A stretch of 64,000 nucleotides of DNA from Thuidium tamariscinum (GCA_947034885.2 OX344749.2:14337501-14401500); one strand, 5' to 3'; numbered from the stretch's first letter, positions 11,222 to 23,538 are shown. Notes: generated by a model not told the origin, from the letters alone. A program made the numbers and translations.

Positions 11222-12610
11222 ATGGGTGTTGGGGTGGCGACGAAATGGGTGGCGTTGCTAGCGTTGCTACTGCTGCAACACTGCTTCGCGGCGGATGTGT
11301 GGGTGACATACCCGGATCGTAGTCGCTTGATTTCCTGGGACGGCGCGAGGACTTTCATCCCCGACGGGCAAATCACGCCCTCTACCATCACCGTAGACGA
11401 ATCCACGACCTACCAAACCATAGAAGGCTTCGGCGCATCGCTCACAGACTCCGCAGCGTGGCTAATCCAAACCAAGCTCTCCTCCTCACAACGCGCCGAC
11501 GCGATGCAGCACCTTTTCGGCTTCAACGACGGGAACGCCGGCATCAGCTACCTACGTATCCCCCTCGGCGCCTCCGACATGGCCCGCTCCCACTACACCT
11601 ACGACGACGGCGCCGTCGACCCCGCCCTGCTGCGATTCTCCATTTCGCACGACTTCCAGTCCATCATCCCCGTCGCACTCCAAGCGAAGACCATCGACGC
11701 AAGCTTAAAGTTCATGGGCACGCCGTGGTCCGCTCCCGCGTGGATGAAAACCAGCACCAACCTTAACAACGGCAAGCTCAGCACAGCCTGGTACCCCACT
11801 TACGCCACCTACCTGCGAAGAGCTTACGACGCGTACAACGAAAGCGGCGTGCGCTTCGACGCGATGACGATCCAAAACGAACCGCAATTCGAGCCCGGGA
11901 CGTACCCAGGTATGAAGTACGAATGGTACGACGAGCTCAATTTCGTCAGAGACCATCTCGCTCCCCGAATGGCTGGGACAGGACTGAAATTGCTCACGTT
12001 TGATCACAACTGGGACTTGCTCTGGTATCCCAAAGCGGTGATGAACGAGGGGGCTTCCCTGTACGCAGGATCCGCGTGGCACTGCTACGGCGGCAGCGTC
12101 TCCGCCATGGGGGAAATGCACGCCGCCTACCCCCAAAAGGATATCTACTTCACGGAATGCAGCGGGACGTTCGCGCACAACAACTTTGGCGACAACGTAA
12201 AGTGGAACATGCAGAACCTCTTCATCGGGGGGACGAAAAACTGGGCCAAGACGGTGCTACTCTGGAGCTTGGCGCTGGATCCTAGTGGGAACCCCCACTC
12301 GGGTGGCTGCGACAATTGCAGGGGGGTGATCTCGATCGACCAAAGCAGCGGGAAGGTGACATATAACGAGGAGTTCTACTGTATTGCGCACTTTGCGAGA
12401 TTCGTGTGGCCGGGCGCGGTGAGGATTAGAACGGCGGACTCTGCGGATGGGAAGTTCGTAGGAGTGGCGTTCAAGAATCAGGATGGGCACAAGGCGCTGG
12501 TGGTGCTGAATCAGGGGAGTGCGGCGGGGACGGTGAAGGTGGTGTGGGCGGGGCAATCCGTCACGCAGAGCTTGCCGGCTTCCGGAGTGGCCACGTTGTT
12601 CTGGACGTAG
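11222..12610 (+). CDS. Secreted GH30-family glucosylceramidase-like glycosidase
   Basis: Predicted retaining beta-glycosidase of family GH30 (glucosylceramidase or beta-1,6-glucanase type), acting outside the cell or in the secretory/lytic pathway. The first ATG is at 11222; the open frame extends further upstream but without an ATG. The protein is 462 residues. It starts with a hydrophobic signal peptide (ALLALLLLQHCFA) and then YQTIEGFGASLTDSAAW, the usual GH30 beginning. The acid/base E220 lies in TIQNEPQ and the nucleophile E312 in YFTECSG. The C-terminal part (FVWPGAVRIRT, KALVVLNQ, SLPASGVATLFW) is the typical beta-sandwich ending. The coding region is a single exon, strongly GC-rich with C/G-ending codons, while neighbouring genes are split by many introns in AT-rich DNA. 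This suggests horizontal acquisition or retroposition. Substrate cannot be decided from sequence. Confidence 0.9.
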   Translation: MGVGVATKWVALLALLLLQHCFAADVWVTYPDRSRLISWDGARTFIPDGQITPSTITVDESTTYQTIEGFGASLTDSAAWLIQTKLSSSQRADAMQHLFGFNDGNAGISYLRIPLGASDMARSHYTYDDGAVDPALLRFSISHDFQSIIPVALQAKTIDASLKFMGTPWSAPAWMKTSTNLNNGKLSTAWYPTYATYLRRAYDAYNESGVRFDAMTIQNEPQFEPGTYPGMKYEWYDELNFVRDHLAPRMAGTGLKLLTFDHNWDLLWYPKAVMNEGASLYAGSAWHCYGGSVSAMGEMHAAYPQKDIYFTECSGTFAHNNFGDNVKWNMQNLFIGGTKNWAKTVLLWSLALDPSGNPHSGGCDNCRGVISIDQSSGKVTYNEEFYCIAHFARFVWPGAVRIRTADSADGKFVGVAFKNQDGHKALVVLNQGSAAGTVKVVWAGQSVTQSLPASGVATLFWT

Positions 12611-15077
12611 CTTCGCTTCACCAAACTCGTTGAACAATTCGCAACTTATCCACAGACAGCTCCAAAGACGAGGAACAGGTCCTGGAATCGATCAAAAGAA
12701 ATCGCAGAAAAACTCGTTGCTAATGTCACTCCCCCGATTTTCTGATGGATTGTTGCCTGTTTTCCTTTTTCTCAATCATAAGGATTACATAGCCATTTCA
12801 CTCCAACATTCTTGGTCAATGTATGCACTGAGGGCCATTTGACGGCTAGTTGTGACCCTCTCTATAACCAACTCTTGCGGAGAATGCCTAAGATGTACAA
12901 AGGAGGAAACGCCTCCTCATTGTTCTGCATTTCCACAATACTTGTAATTTTTTTTCTTGGAGTAATTGAAAATTAGAATCATTATTTTTTAGATGAAAAA
13001 GATGGTCAATGTATAAATTTGTAAGAAGATTAACCCTAGTAAGATAAAGCATAGAAATTTTTTCAAAGGAGGATAACTAAGGATGTGCAATATCTGAAGA
13101 AAATATGAATAAGTACTTTGACATTTTAATTTGTGATTGAAGGAATAAAAAACAATTAACAAAATAAAATAGAAATTGTCCATTTGTAAAATCTTTATGG
13201 AAATGGTCATTCACCAAAGAACCACCAAAATAATATTTTTCATGTTTCAAAATGCAAGCAAATAAGGGAGAGGCATCCAATGGCACACTTGTACCCAATG
13301 CCGTCCGTTTCTACAACGCACAATCATTTCAGGCTATAAATGTAGGTAGGCAGTACATGGCTTATTTCTTTTGACCTAAAACAATAAGCACTCTATAATC
13401 CCGCTACATTTTTGTTCTAGGATGAACAACTGACTTAGAAATGGACGTCATTGGGTGCAGGTGCACCATTGGGTGCCTCTCCCGTAGAAGCTTGCTCTAT
13501 AAATTCTATACAATATAGAATTAATTATTTTTAAAATTCCTTTACACAATAGCTATCAATCTATTAGAAGCCATTTTTTCTAATTTTCAACTTCAAAGTT
13601 GATTTAGGGGGCTAGAAGAAATGAGTCCAAATTTATAATAGTCATAAGTCCTTTACCTATAAATCTTACTTGTCAAGTCTTTTGGAGTCATGGCACTCAA
13701 GTCATGGCCAAGAAACAAATCAACAAGTAACATGTGACAAAAAAATAGTATAAGTGATTCTTGCAATTGTCCAAAACTTTGATTTCTAAGAGCCTCGGGA
13801 CCCTCATTAATAGTTTATGACTGTTGGTGGCAAAGGAAGTTGCTCCTCTTGAAAATTGGACAAGAATTTCTGATCTGGAGGGTTAGAAGCTCCCAGTCAC
13901 AACCATTCGAGAGATCCAAAGCGGGTCAAGTAGGCGAAGAGTTAAATCTTTCCACCACTACACAGTTTAATCAAAGTGAGCTGCTTGTGGTGTAAATGAC
14001 TCACACTCAGGACCAATATGTGCTGTAGTGTTGCTGGGCAATTTTCCTGAAAAATAGTGTAATTAATTCTTGTTCAGTTGTGTTTTGTAACAATGAGGAA
14101 TGAGAACTCAAGGCTAGTATTTCTGTGAGAATTTTGGACTTGAGAAAGTGCACAAGTCACAGTAGAAAAAAAAAAAGAGAATCTTGCAAAAGAAGTTACA
14201 TAGGCTTCGACAGTCCTTCAGACTTTGGGCTGTGATTTGGAAGGCAGCAGAGATTCAATCCTAGAATCATTGCTATAAGAAAGACTGTTTTAAGACGGTT
14301 GGAATAGAGATCAACTGTTGTTACCAAAGCCGTAGCAAGCAACTTGAGCTGCAATATTCTTGCTTCATCTAACAATGGGTAAACCACATACCGTAACCTG
14401 AATTATTGCTTCCCCTCTTTTCTATTGAACATTTCAGAATGATAAAATCAGTGTCATGCGCTTCACTGATGTACATAGTGGATTTCAGAGCTTGAGGATG
14501 GGTGATGAGAATAGGTCAGTTGAACTTGCCACTGATCATTGACGACATTCAAAAACTCTCTCAATTTCGTCAAATCGGTGTGATTTTGGGTGCCAAAAAT
14601 TATGCCATACACCCACAAAAAATATCCAAATTAGGTGCTCTTTGTAGAGATTTACGTTTCAAGCCAAGCGCACTGAAAAATGCCAGAGTCGTGGGGATTC
14701 TGCCAATTTAATGAAATTGACGTTGAATACAGAAACTTTGAGGACCCGTGCGATGCTTGTCGTGTTCAATAGTGACGAGACACTCACTTAATTTAGTCAT
14801 GACTTAGATATGATGAATGGCACGATGATGTTCAATTCAATATGGTGCTATTATCCAACTCAGAGAGGAGACAAAAACAACTTAATTGTTGAAGACTTCA
14901 CTGTTGACTTCTACATCCAACGAAGTCAAAAACTCACTACTGCGGAACTAAAATGCAAAAGTTTTGATCCAAATTTGGGAGCCGATTGAATTTCATCCTG
15001 GGGTGTAAAAAAAAATCTTACGGTCAATAAAAGTATGTAGATTGCTAGAGGCTTCAAAGGAAGTTGTGGTGGATTAA
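12611..15077. other. Intergenic DNA with foldback remnants, no gene recognised
   Basis: The 3' flank of the glycosidase grades into AT-rich DNA. A foldback-like repeat lies at 13120-13490 (listed separately). The rest, including 13600-15000, holds only short frames without family similarity. Parts of 13780-14420 are less AT-rich, but I could not build an exon chain there. Confidence 0.4.
13120..13490. repeat. Foldback repeat related to element A3
   Basis: About 46 bp at 13270-13315 (GAGAGGCATCCAATGGCACA and following) is inverted at 13437-13486 with few mismatches. The left flank 13120-13260 resembles 15660-15800, the right half of foldback A3, in shared phrases ATTTTAATTTGT, GGCCATTTG/GTCCATTTG and ATGTTTCAAAA.GCAAG. 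It is probably a truncated relative of the same family. Confidence 0.5.
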
Positions 15078-16159
15078 GGGTGATTGCATGAAACACTTGA
15101 ACTGTTGTGTTGCATCATGTTTTGTGGTGACTAGTTTTTTAGCCATAACTTTTGTTTTTTAGCTCCAAATGATTCAAATTTTTTTAAATGGGTACTCATA
15201 ACTATTATACATAATTCAGAATTTTTGAGGATTTAAAAAATATATTTTACTATTTTTAAATAGCCCCCGATTTTTTGTCACACATTCCAATTTAGGGGTT
15301 TTTAGTACTATTTAGAACCCCAAAAAATGAATATTGAGCTGAAATTTTGAGAGGATGTTTTCTTAGTAGAATTATAGCTTATCACAAAAGGAATTTCAAA
15401 AATAGTCATTTTCATGTGGTGTAGAAGTCTACAAAGAGACCTTTTTTCTGCTTGCTTTTTGAAACGTGTAAAACATTTTTTTGGTGATTTTCTTGGTCAA
15501 GCCTTATCACCAAAAAGTCTTCTCAAATGGCCAATTTTTATTTTTATTTTAAAAAATGTTTTTTATTTTTTATTAATTAAAACATTGAAGTATGTATTTT
15601 CTTCACTAGAATTCTATGTGTTCTATGTCCAAAATTCTAGTGAAGAAAAATACAACTTTAACATTTTAATTTGTAAAAAATAGAAAAAAAAAATTTAATG
15701 AAATCTAAAAATTGGCCATTTGAGAAGACTTTTTTGTGATAAGGCTTGACCAAGAAAATCACCAAAAGAATGTTTAATATGTTTCAAAAAGCAAGTAGAA
15801 AGAAGGTCTCTTTGTGGACTTCTATACATCAAAAAAATGACTATTTTTAAAATTCCTTTGGATAAGTCTACTAATAGAATATCCACTCAAATATTCAGCT
15901 CAAAATTCGGTTTTTTGGATTCTAAATAGTACTAAAAACCCCACAATGTCAAAGTGTGACAAATTAACAAAATTGAATTTTAAATATCAAATGATTTTTT
16001 TAAATTTGTTAAGAATAAGGATAATAATGTGAGTCAAGATATCTAGGAAGTGTTTTTTTATTTTGGGCACTTAGTTTTTTATTCAAAAGTTAGAGCCATC
16101 TTAAAGCGGTCAACCCAAAAAACCGCAACAAATAGTACAGGTGTTTCGTGCATTCACCG
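15078..16159. mobile_element. Near-complete palindromic foldback element A3 with TTAA edges
   Basis: The outer ends are GGGTGATTGCATGAAACAC at 15078 and its inverted partner ending at 16159, each bordered by TTAA. The arms continue inward almost to the centre: for example the phrase with GAAGTCTACAAAGAGACC at 15422 pairs with GGTCTCTTTGTGGACTTC near 15806, and GGTCAAGCCTTATCACC pairs with its inverse near 15740. At the centre, CTTCACTAGAATT (15601) and AATTCTAGTGAAG (15633) make a perfect stem. Arms are about 540 bp each with scattered differences. The ends place it in the same family as A1 and A2. No protein is encoded. Confidence 0.75.
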
Positions 16160-16549
16160 TTAAGCATAGATCTGCAAGCTCACGCATTGACACAAAGCTT
16201 GATGTTTTGCTTGGCCAGTACTTCTGTTCCCTTCCACTGCGGATAGATTCAAACGTTATTCCACAACAAATGGAGTATACGGAGACTTCTACGGAACAAT
16301 AATACGCGAGGTAACCAACCTTGACCCAAACCATCTTCTTCGTACTTGCGTCCTCTATCTACTGCTCTGAAATCCTATGCAACATTTCAACCTTCAAATC
16401 TTGGACAAGTACAAATGGAGGATGCATTTGGGAAGGACACGTACTTCGGGATATACTAACCTTACACGTGCATTCTCAAAGCATTCTGGACGTATACACC
16501 CCTAACGCACATTCAAGACTCTCTAGTTGCACCACCTTTGGGAACACGC

Positions 16550-18583
16550 ATGGGCTCCTGTCACTTATCGAGACAATTTCTCAGCGATGAAATAGAAATG
16601 TGCAATTACGAAAAGAGCATTTACAGAGGGATTAAGTGCATTTCGTTTGAATTCTCTAGCGAACCGTCTCTGCAGATTAGGAGGGACTATGATCTGCACG
16701 GTGATTGCAACCAAAAAATTGCCGAGGTCACTGAACAGCTGCAGCAAGTGAAGTCATGCTTGGAGGAGGGTGACTACACCGGCGCAATGCTTGATGAGGG
16801 GCAGAGATCACCCAGAGGTGAGCATAATATTCCTACAGTTTATCTCATACATAGGCCTATGAAATTTCAAAGCAAAGTTTGGACAGGTTGTACCGACCTT
16901 ATTACAGATATCTTCTCATTATTGACCCTTCTTAGTGTAAAAGTAGCCAGGAGATCAATCTCATTATGTCGTCCAACAAGTTGGTGACCTTGGGTTGGTA
17001 TATTTTGAACTAAAATTGTTTGAATCAAAGGACTACTCGTGTCGGTCCTAGTTTCCCATGTTTTCTTGAACCTGAATCTAAATGGTGGGCAAAAGTGTCA
17101 AGTTAAAAGAAATCATTGCCTCTGGAACGAAGGGGAGGAGGCTTGACATTGTGTGAGAAAGTTCAAGTAGGAACTTACTCGAAAAGTGAACAAGTGTTAC
17201 AGGGACACATCCTCTTACAGCACAAAATTCATTTGGGTTACATAGTTTCTTTTAATAAATATATCCATCCATTTCATTTCATTTTGGAGAACAAAATGGA
17301 GATATCATCCATTGGAAACACAACAGAATTTGCGAAAGAACATTCTCCTCTTGCTCTCACCTTTTGAGGTTTTCTTGGTTATTTTGTTTGCCAAAAAAAC
17401 ATTACGCTGGTTCAGGTGCACCCCAGGGACAGGAACGTGGACAGCCACTCCCATCTTGCATTGAAAACACCTGTTCCTTCGCGTCTACGCCCAAGGCCTG
17501 TGGGCAGCAGCGGGAACCGGAGTTTTTGGAAGATCATGTGCGGCATTACCACCCTCATTTGGCACCCAAACCTCAGGTCTTGCCCAAGGTGCTCTTCGGT
17601 CGATCGAATCGACCGCTCTCAGGGTAAGTTGAGCCTTGGTTTTGGGTTTCCACCTCTCCGGCCAAATGAGCTGAAATTCAAATTCAACACTCTCGTATTC
17701 ACATATTTTGTGTCTATGAATTTTTGGTAAAATTTTTCCAAAATTTGGACACACATGTGGACATTTTCCACCACCTACATACTAGGTTGTGCTATGGGTT
17801 GTGTTTTGTCGATCTATAGTTGTTGAGAACCGAGCAAATGGGATTGTGCTATACAAGCTTCTTAAAAAGTTGAGGCAGCAATGTAATAGGTAAGACAAAG
17901 GAGTCTATGATGGATACTATTCCTATTTCAGCTCAAGTTTGATTCCTCTCTTACGAATTCTTTTTGCAATTAGATTATATTACTGCAAGTAGGGGCGAAG
18001 GGTGTGCTTTTTTCACAACTTGGCTCCAAATTCAAATCTAGCACCCGATCTAGCATAAATCTCCAATGAGAGTGCTATAATCTTCGGGTGATCCAATGGT
18101 AAACCAAGCGAATTTTGAGAACTGATTGTCAGATTAAAACCAAAACGAGGAGCTGATTATATGGCTCATTATAACCAAGCTTTTCTTCTTGAATGGCTCC
18201 ACGAGAACATCATCTGAAGGTGGAAGTGAGAAATCAAACATGTGCAGGGGTACGTATTCAAGGGCACTGGGATCAGCGGGGGGATTTGGCGTTGGATTGA
18301 ATTCTGAGATCGTGTCTTCAAGATCCAACTCTAGAGGCAGGAAACGACCAGGCAGCCCACCTCCAGTTGCAAAGAAGAGTGTTCTGCCTGCCACGTCGAG
18401 ATACAACTTCTACAGATACTATGGTGAGGGAGCCTCTTTGAACTTCGCTCACTTTGCCATCGTTTTGAACCTGATTTCAATTCGCCTTAAGCCAGTGAGA
18501 TTTTAAACTCTGGGATTTGTAAACGCGCAGGATATGCTGGCCAGGGAGCCAAGACGAGTAAAGGCTACCATCCACAACTCTAA
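16550..18583 (+). CDS. Unrecognised four-exon gene, Ser/Pro/Arg-rich C-terminal part
   Basis: I do not recognise the family. Four exons join in phase: 16550-16817, 17416-17623, 18206-18423 and 18531-18583 (stop TAA), about 248 residues. Exon 1 holds a short helical, possibly coiled-coil segment (KIAEVTEQLQQVKSCLEEGD). Exon 2 is polar with His and Pro (DHVRHYHPHLAPKP). Exon 3 is low in complexity, with GSAGGFGVG and a basic stretch SRGRKRPGSPPPVAKKS that resembles a nuclear localisation signal. The last exon gives YGYAGQGAKTSKGYHPQL. Support comes from four exons with compatible phases, good donors (GGTGAGC, GGTAAGT, GGTGAGG) and lower AT content than the flanks. The start is uncertain: the frame stays open above ATG 16550, and a further 5' exon is possible. 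It is convergent with the deacetylase gene downstream. Confidence 0.5.
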
Positions 18584-19884
18584 CAACCAAGTTTTCGCTT
18601 CACTACCATTTACGACAAACCCTTCAACTTCACCTAGGTGAGCAACTTGCTATTCTATTTTCACACCACACAGACCGTGGAAATCAATTTCACAGAGAAA
18701 CTCTGCATGACGCGTAGCTTGTATGAGCCTACTTGACGGTCAAAATATTGTAAGTGCCGGCAAGCAAATGGTTTACCTCGGAAATTTCCGAGTCTATAGA
18801 AGTCCCCGTGGCCGTGGCTCTCGTACGATAAATCCCATAAGTATTGCAGAGATTCAGGTCTCCTCAGGGTACATATACGGTTGGGAGCGATAGATGTGTT
18901 ATCTTTGCGCTTGGGGCAATGACGCAGTTAGTGAGGTTATACCGAGACGCGTCAATTGCTGGTTGAAAACTATTTCCAACCCCCCTGCGGTGCCCGCAAG
19001 GGCGCCCCAGAATTTCTGAAAGGTTGGCCCTAGGCTCCAACCTACAATGCCAGACCCAAATTGGATTACGCCTGTGGCCTCTCAAAACCCTAAACCTACG
19101 TGGGTACCACCTGACCTAAACTAGGCGAAACTGATAATTGCCACTGGGTCCTTCAAATTTTGTGAGTTCGGTTCTTGTCAGTCATAATCGTTGATGCTTG
19201 ATATTACTCGGTTTTAGGACAAAGAAATATATGTCGTTGAGTGCATTTGACGTTTTTACTTTTTTGGGGGGGAAATAAGCAGAAATGTAGTTTATCAAAG
19301 TCTAGTTTTTAGTTCAGTTGAAAACTTTACATTCCAGAAAAAAGACAAATACATTGCAATTTGAAGTCGATTTTTGAAAGACTGCACATTCTAGGTTCTC
19401 ATATTTAGATTCTATACATATTAGGCGATAATACTGCAAGGCCCGATAAACTGCTGTTAGAGATCTGAACAACATTGAACCAGTGAGCATAAACACAAGA
19501 CCGTGTACACAATACTGACGATAGTAGTTTTCATTTCTCCAAAATCCGCAGATCTGCAGATTTGCAACTCGTACTACATTCAAGGCACATTCATTCTCCG
19601 CCCACTGGGTGGTAATCGCACATTTGCACAAATATGTGTAAAGAATCAACCAATTGCACTTGTGCTTAATCCCAGACCTGAGAATGGAAATTGCATTCAC
19701 ATACTACAGCACCCTTCCCAAATCCATCTTCATATCTGAATCAGGTAGATAGAGCCTCTCACAGCTAACGAAATCAAGAAGTGACGCAGAAGTTGGAATC
19801 CTCCAGAGTACAATCCAGCACCCGCCTGTGCGTAAGCATACGTAGAATAGTTTGCATTCATATACCTCCTATCAAGATTACAAT
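18584..19884. other. Intergenic DNA between two convergent genes
   Basis: Between the unrecognised gene (plus) and the deacetylase (minus), this stretch should hold both 3' UTRs. A 128-codon minus frame at 19314-19700 and short frames around 18864-19085 show no family similarity. I see no RNA gene. Confidence 0.4.
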
Positions 19885-22800
19885 TTACAAGGAATGGATA
19901 GATCGAATCGTATCGATGGCTTGCCTTGCATACAGGCTTGGTTCATCGTACAAAACAGCTGGATTATCAAGTCTGCTTGACAAACTCTTGTCTCCAAGAA
20001 ACGCTCGAAAGGAATCTGCCACACTGTTTGACAGTGAAACGAGGTCGTATCCTCCCTCAAGGAAAAATACACAACGACCCCCACAAAGCTCATGTGCCAA
20101 CCTCTTGATGTCGGATGCAAGTCGATAATAAGTTCCAGTTGTGAACTGCATACTCGCCAAGGGATCTAGGACGTGTGCATCAAACCTGGACACAGATGAA
20201 CTCCAAGTTATCATCAAGCTTTCATATGATGGATAATCCCAGTCATTTCGATATTTGACAAATATGTTCAGCCTCCTAGCCTCCTAATATTCTAATTTCC
20301 TTCAACTATCTATCCTTGCGGCAATCAGCATCAAAAGGGTTGAAATCCTCAAGTATGGAACTTGCCAGAAAGCTCAGATGACAATTAATCAAAAACGATC
20401 TTCAAGTTTAAGGAGAAACGTAAGATGGCTATAGACAAAAACAAATACGGTATGCAAAGATGGAATTACCCAGCAGACACCAAAATAATATCAGGCTTGA
20501 ATCGCTGAGCAGCAGGGGCAATCACTTCTTCGAATACTCGAGCCATCGCGTCGTCGCCCGACCCTCCTGGCAAAGGCAGATTGAGGGTTGACCCCTCCCC
20601 AGGACCAGAACCAACTTCATTCATCTTGCCGGTCCCTGGATAACTACCATCCTGATCACCATGTCAACACCAGACCATTACGTTATCTGACGCAGAAGGT
20701 AGAACTGCAGCTCGGCTGAATTTGGCATGCATTGGCAGTATAATCAGAGCTTCGGGATTGTCGATTTGAAAGACTGTCTCTAAGAGAGAGAGCAGAAACC
20801 CAACAAAGGCAAACATGAACACGGTATGAGCATGCCACGCCCCTCGCCTTGAGCAAAGAGTGCTTAATTACCTGGTGTGTTGATAGGAAGAAAATATCGG
20901 GGTCGCTATAAAAGGCATCATTGGTACCGTTACCATGATGGACATCGTAGTCAATAATGAAAACTCGCTGCAGTCCATGTACTTGCTGCGAATAACGAGC
21001 AGCCACAGCGATATTCCCAAAGACACAGAATCCCATCGGCCCTGCAGGAACTGCATGATGACCTGGAGGTCGAACTAGTGCAAAACCAACAGGAGGGTTT
21101 CGTGTCTCTTTTGCTGCTGCCACCTAAAAGAGAATGACAGATGAGGTATTCATACATTTGCAATGTAGCGAAAATTTTACAAGTATGTAGAACGAGACAG
21201 CATAGCTCAACGAAAAACGGAATAACGTTATCCTCCACACTTCAAATTAGCACTAAAGGTTGCATTACTCAGCACGATAACAATTGGGAAACGAGGATAC
21301 GAGTCATAAATTTCAAAGCAAAATGAGCAGGGCACACACCACAGAATCCACCAACGCTAAGCTTGCACCAGCTGCCATCATTGACTCATAGTATGTCTGT
21401 ACGTAATCCACTTGAGTAAAGATCAGCCCAATACCAAATACAAATTTTATGAAATAATAACTCATAATTAAAACTGTGTTAACTGCCTATAGCCTGCAAA
21501 TACGAACTAAAAACTTCACATACTAACAACGCTGTTCAGTCTTATGCATACGTAACGTTGCTCTTGAATCTAATACCCTCTACAAGTTTGAAGTACTAAC
21601 GAATTCCAACTTTTGAAGATCAATAAACACAACGAAAGGGTGATATAGAAAGCTCTTGAAACGTACAGATGATGTCGCGAACGTGGGCCCTGAGCTCTCC
21701 AAGAATATAAGCCCTTCATCTTCTGCCTTCTGCATTGCCTGCTGACATGGTATACAACATCTTCAGCAGAAATTTGTACCTGAAAGTTAAGGAACCTGAG
21801 AACTGAGACCTGAGATGCCATACCCAAGGTAATTGCACCTATTAGATACACGAACCGTCCTGGCACAACTAGAGCCTCTTACTCTAAGCAATTTACCTAT
21901 TGCACTGAAACCCTCAAAATTCTCAACAAGATGACTTGTTCGAAGGAGACAAATCATCACCCAATCAAGTGCGCTAGACTTACCCTTTCTAGACCCTTGA
22001 CATAACCCATAGAGTGAACAGCTGCTACATCCTCCTGTGATGCTGCTTTAAAGTCCTGAATCCTTATTACTTCTTTGCCACGCAGCTGCACATTCACGCC
22101 CAACAGTTGGTATCCTCCTTGTCACAACTAATTTTCGAGCAAACGATGGAACTTAGGCCCCTGAGATAATTTTGAAAGACACAAGACTTACAAAGACACA
22201 GCATCCATAACTGATTCGTTATGCGCATGACCATCTCGACCATGCATAGCTACTGGCAGAGAAAGCGAAGCTCACGTAAACAGACTTGCAATCTTATTTT
22301 TCTTGGGATACATATCTACAGGTGTAATAAGATATGTCTACTCTATGTCAAAGCTCCATTTACATCACAAATTGCATTCATGTATAGATCAATCCCCACG
22401 GTTGCATCACGGACTGAGGACAAATAACCGGCATAAAGAACGCTCAACAGCTTACCTCACCTCAGGAGTCAGCTCTCCCTTTTCTAAAGCATCCAGAATC
22501 GAAGGTACTCTTGCATTACATTCTGGATGTCCTTCCTGATACAATAACCAACACAAAATTAAGCATAGCAATAAAAAATACAGACCAAATTGAAGACCAT
22601 GACGGTGACCCCGTTTATGCAGTGTCCAACTGTATTGTTATTGATCCTGCAGGAAAACAGAAAATTCTTGTTCTCACATTTATTTCATTTCCGTTTATTA
22701 CTGCCATACACTGCGTTTATTCCAAAAACTCTGTTTTTAAGTAGTAAGTACATATGCAAAGACGTTCAAATTATTACTGAACTAGGAATCGGAGAACGGC

Positions 22801-23403
22801 AATACTCCAGTACCACTGCATAGTTGTCCAAATGAGCAACAACGAGAGAGGCATTTTTAACCTGGTTATGGCCCATGGCAGGAGCAGCAGCAAAGATTAC
22901 GCGCGCCTCCACTAGTTGAGAAACAGGGATAAGAAGCTCCCGGGGACGTCTGCTGGTGGAGGCAGGAGCATTACTATCCGCATCGCACCTGATAGCTGAT
23001 AGATGCCTCTTCTGATGAACTAGGTTTGAAAAGTCTACCGCACATGTGCCATTTGAACCTGTAGATTATTCCAAACCAATTTACACCAAACGAAACAAAT
23101 TGTTACATGATACTGTGCCTAATGTCGCAACATGAAAAAGGATGAAATTAATTCAATTGCTCTTCGTATTCAGCCAAAGTACTGTCCAAATCGATTAATT
23201 GCGTTATCAGAATGTCATAGTAACGCATGGATTTAGAGTAATTACAGAAACCGCGTACATCAGTGACACAAACACGCACTGACAAGAATGAAATAAAACG
23301 TAAAATCACGTATCTCACCGAAAAATCTGACGCTAATGAGAGGAACGATGCGGTTGAAATTAGATGGCCGTGTGAGAACAGAGGCCGAGGACGCCATAGC
23401 CAT
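19885..23403 (-). CDS. HDA14: HDA14-like zinc-dependent histone/protein deacetylase
   Basis: Class II-type deacetylase that removes acetyl groups from lysines; the Arabidopsis relative HDA14 acts in plastids and mitochondria. Nine exons: 23403-23319, 23058-22862, 22535-22461, 22085-21984, 21738-21667, 21396-21340, 21123-20872, 20651-20470 and 20185-19885, giving 440 residues with every junction in phase. The catalytic core is complete: tandem histidines H218-H219 in RPPGHHAV, zinc ligands D256 and H258 in [11 protein letters not shown]343 in GFDAHVLDP, and Y387 in EGGY. The C-terminus ([10 protein letters not shown]...IRSIHSL) aligns with plant HDA14. The N-terminal roughly 60 residues are Ser/Arg-rich and poor in acids, compatible with organelle targeting. 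The frame stays open to an earlier ATG at 23511, so the protein could start 36 residues further upstream. All introns are GT-AG. Confidence 0.92.
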
Positions 23404-23522
23404 GGCGAAGCGAGTAAGCCCCTCCTCGGCAAGCACAGTATTCTTCGCAGCGCTGCGATCCACTGAGCGAGACGACAAAGCGAATACTCTGTAGTCTGTA
23501 CAATACATCAATCTGTAATTAA

Positions 23523-23538
23523 TACGGAGTACTCCGTA
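23523..23538. promoter_or_regulatory. Perfect 16-bp palindrome upstream of the deacetylase gene
   Basis: TACGGAGTACTCCGTA is its own reverse complement and lies about 120 bp upstream of the preferred start codon, or 12 bp upstream of the alternative one. It could be a site for a dimeric regulator or the remnant of a small inverted-repeat element. Only the palindrome itself is seen in the sequence. Confidence 0.35.

Noticed and set aside
11705..12178. Long antisense frame inside the GH30 gene
   Set aside because: A shadow of the GC-rich coding strand; no protein features of its own. The same applies to 12257-12637 minus and 11458-11766 plus.
18134..18406. Proline-rich minus-strand frame
   Set aside because: It is antisense to exon 3 of the four-exon plus-strand gene, which has compatible splice phases on both sides. 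The plus-strand reading is preferred.
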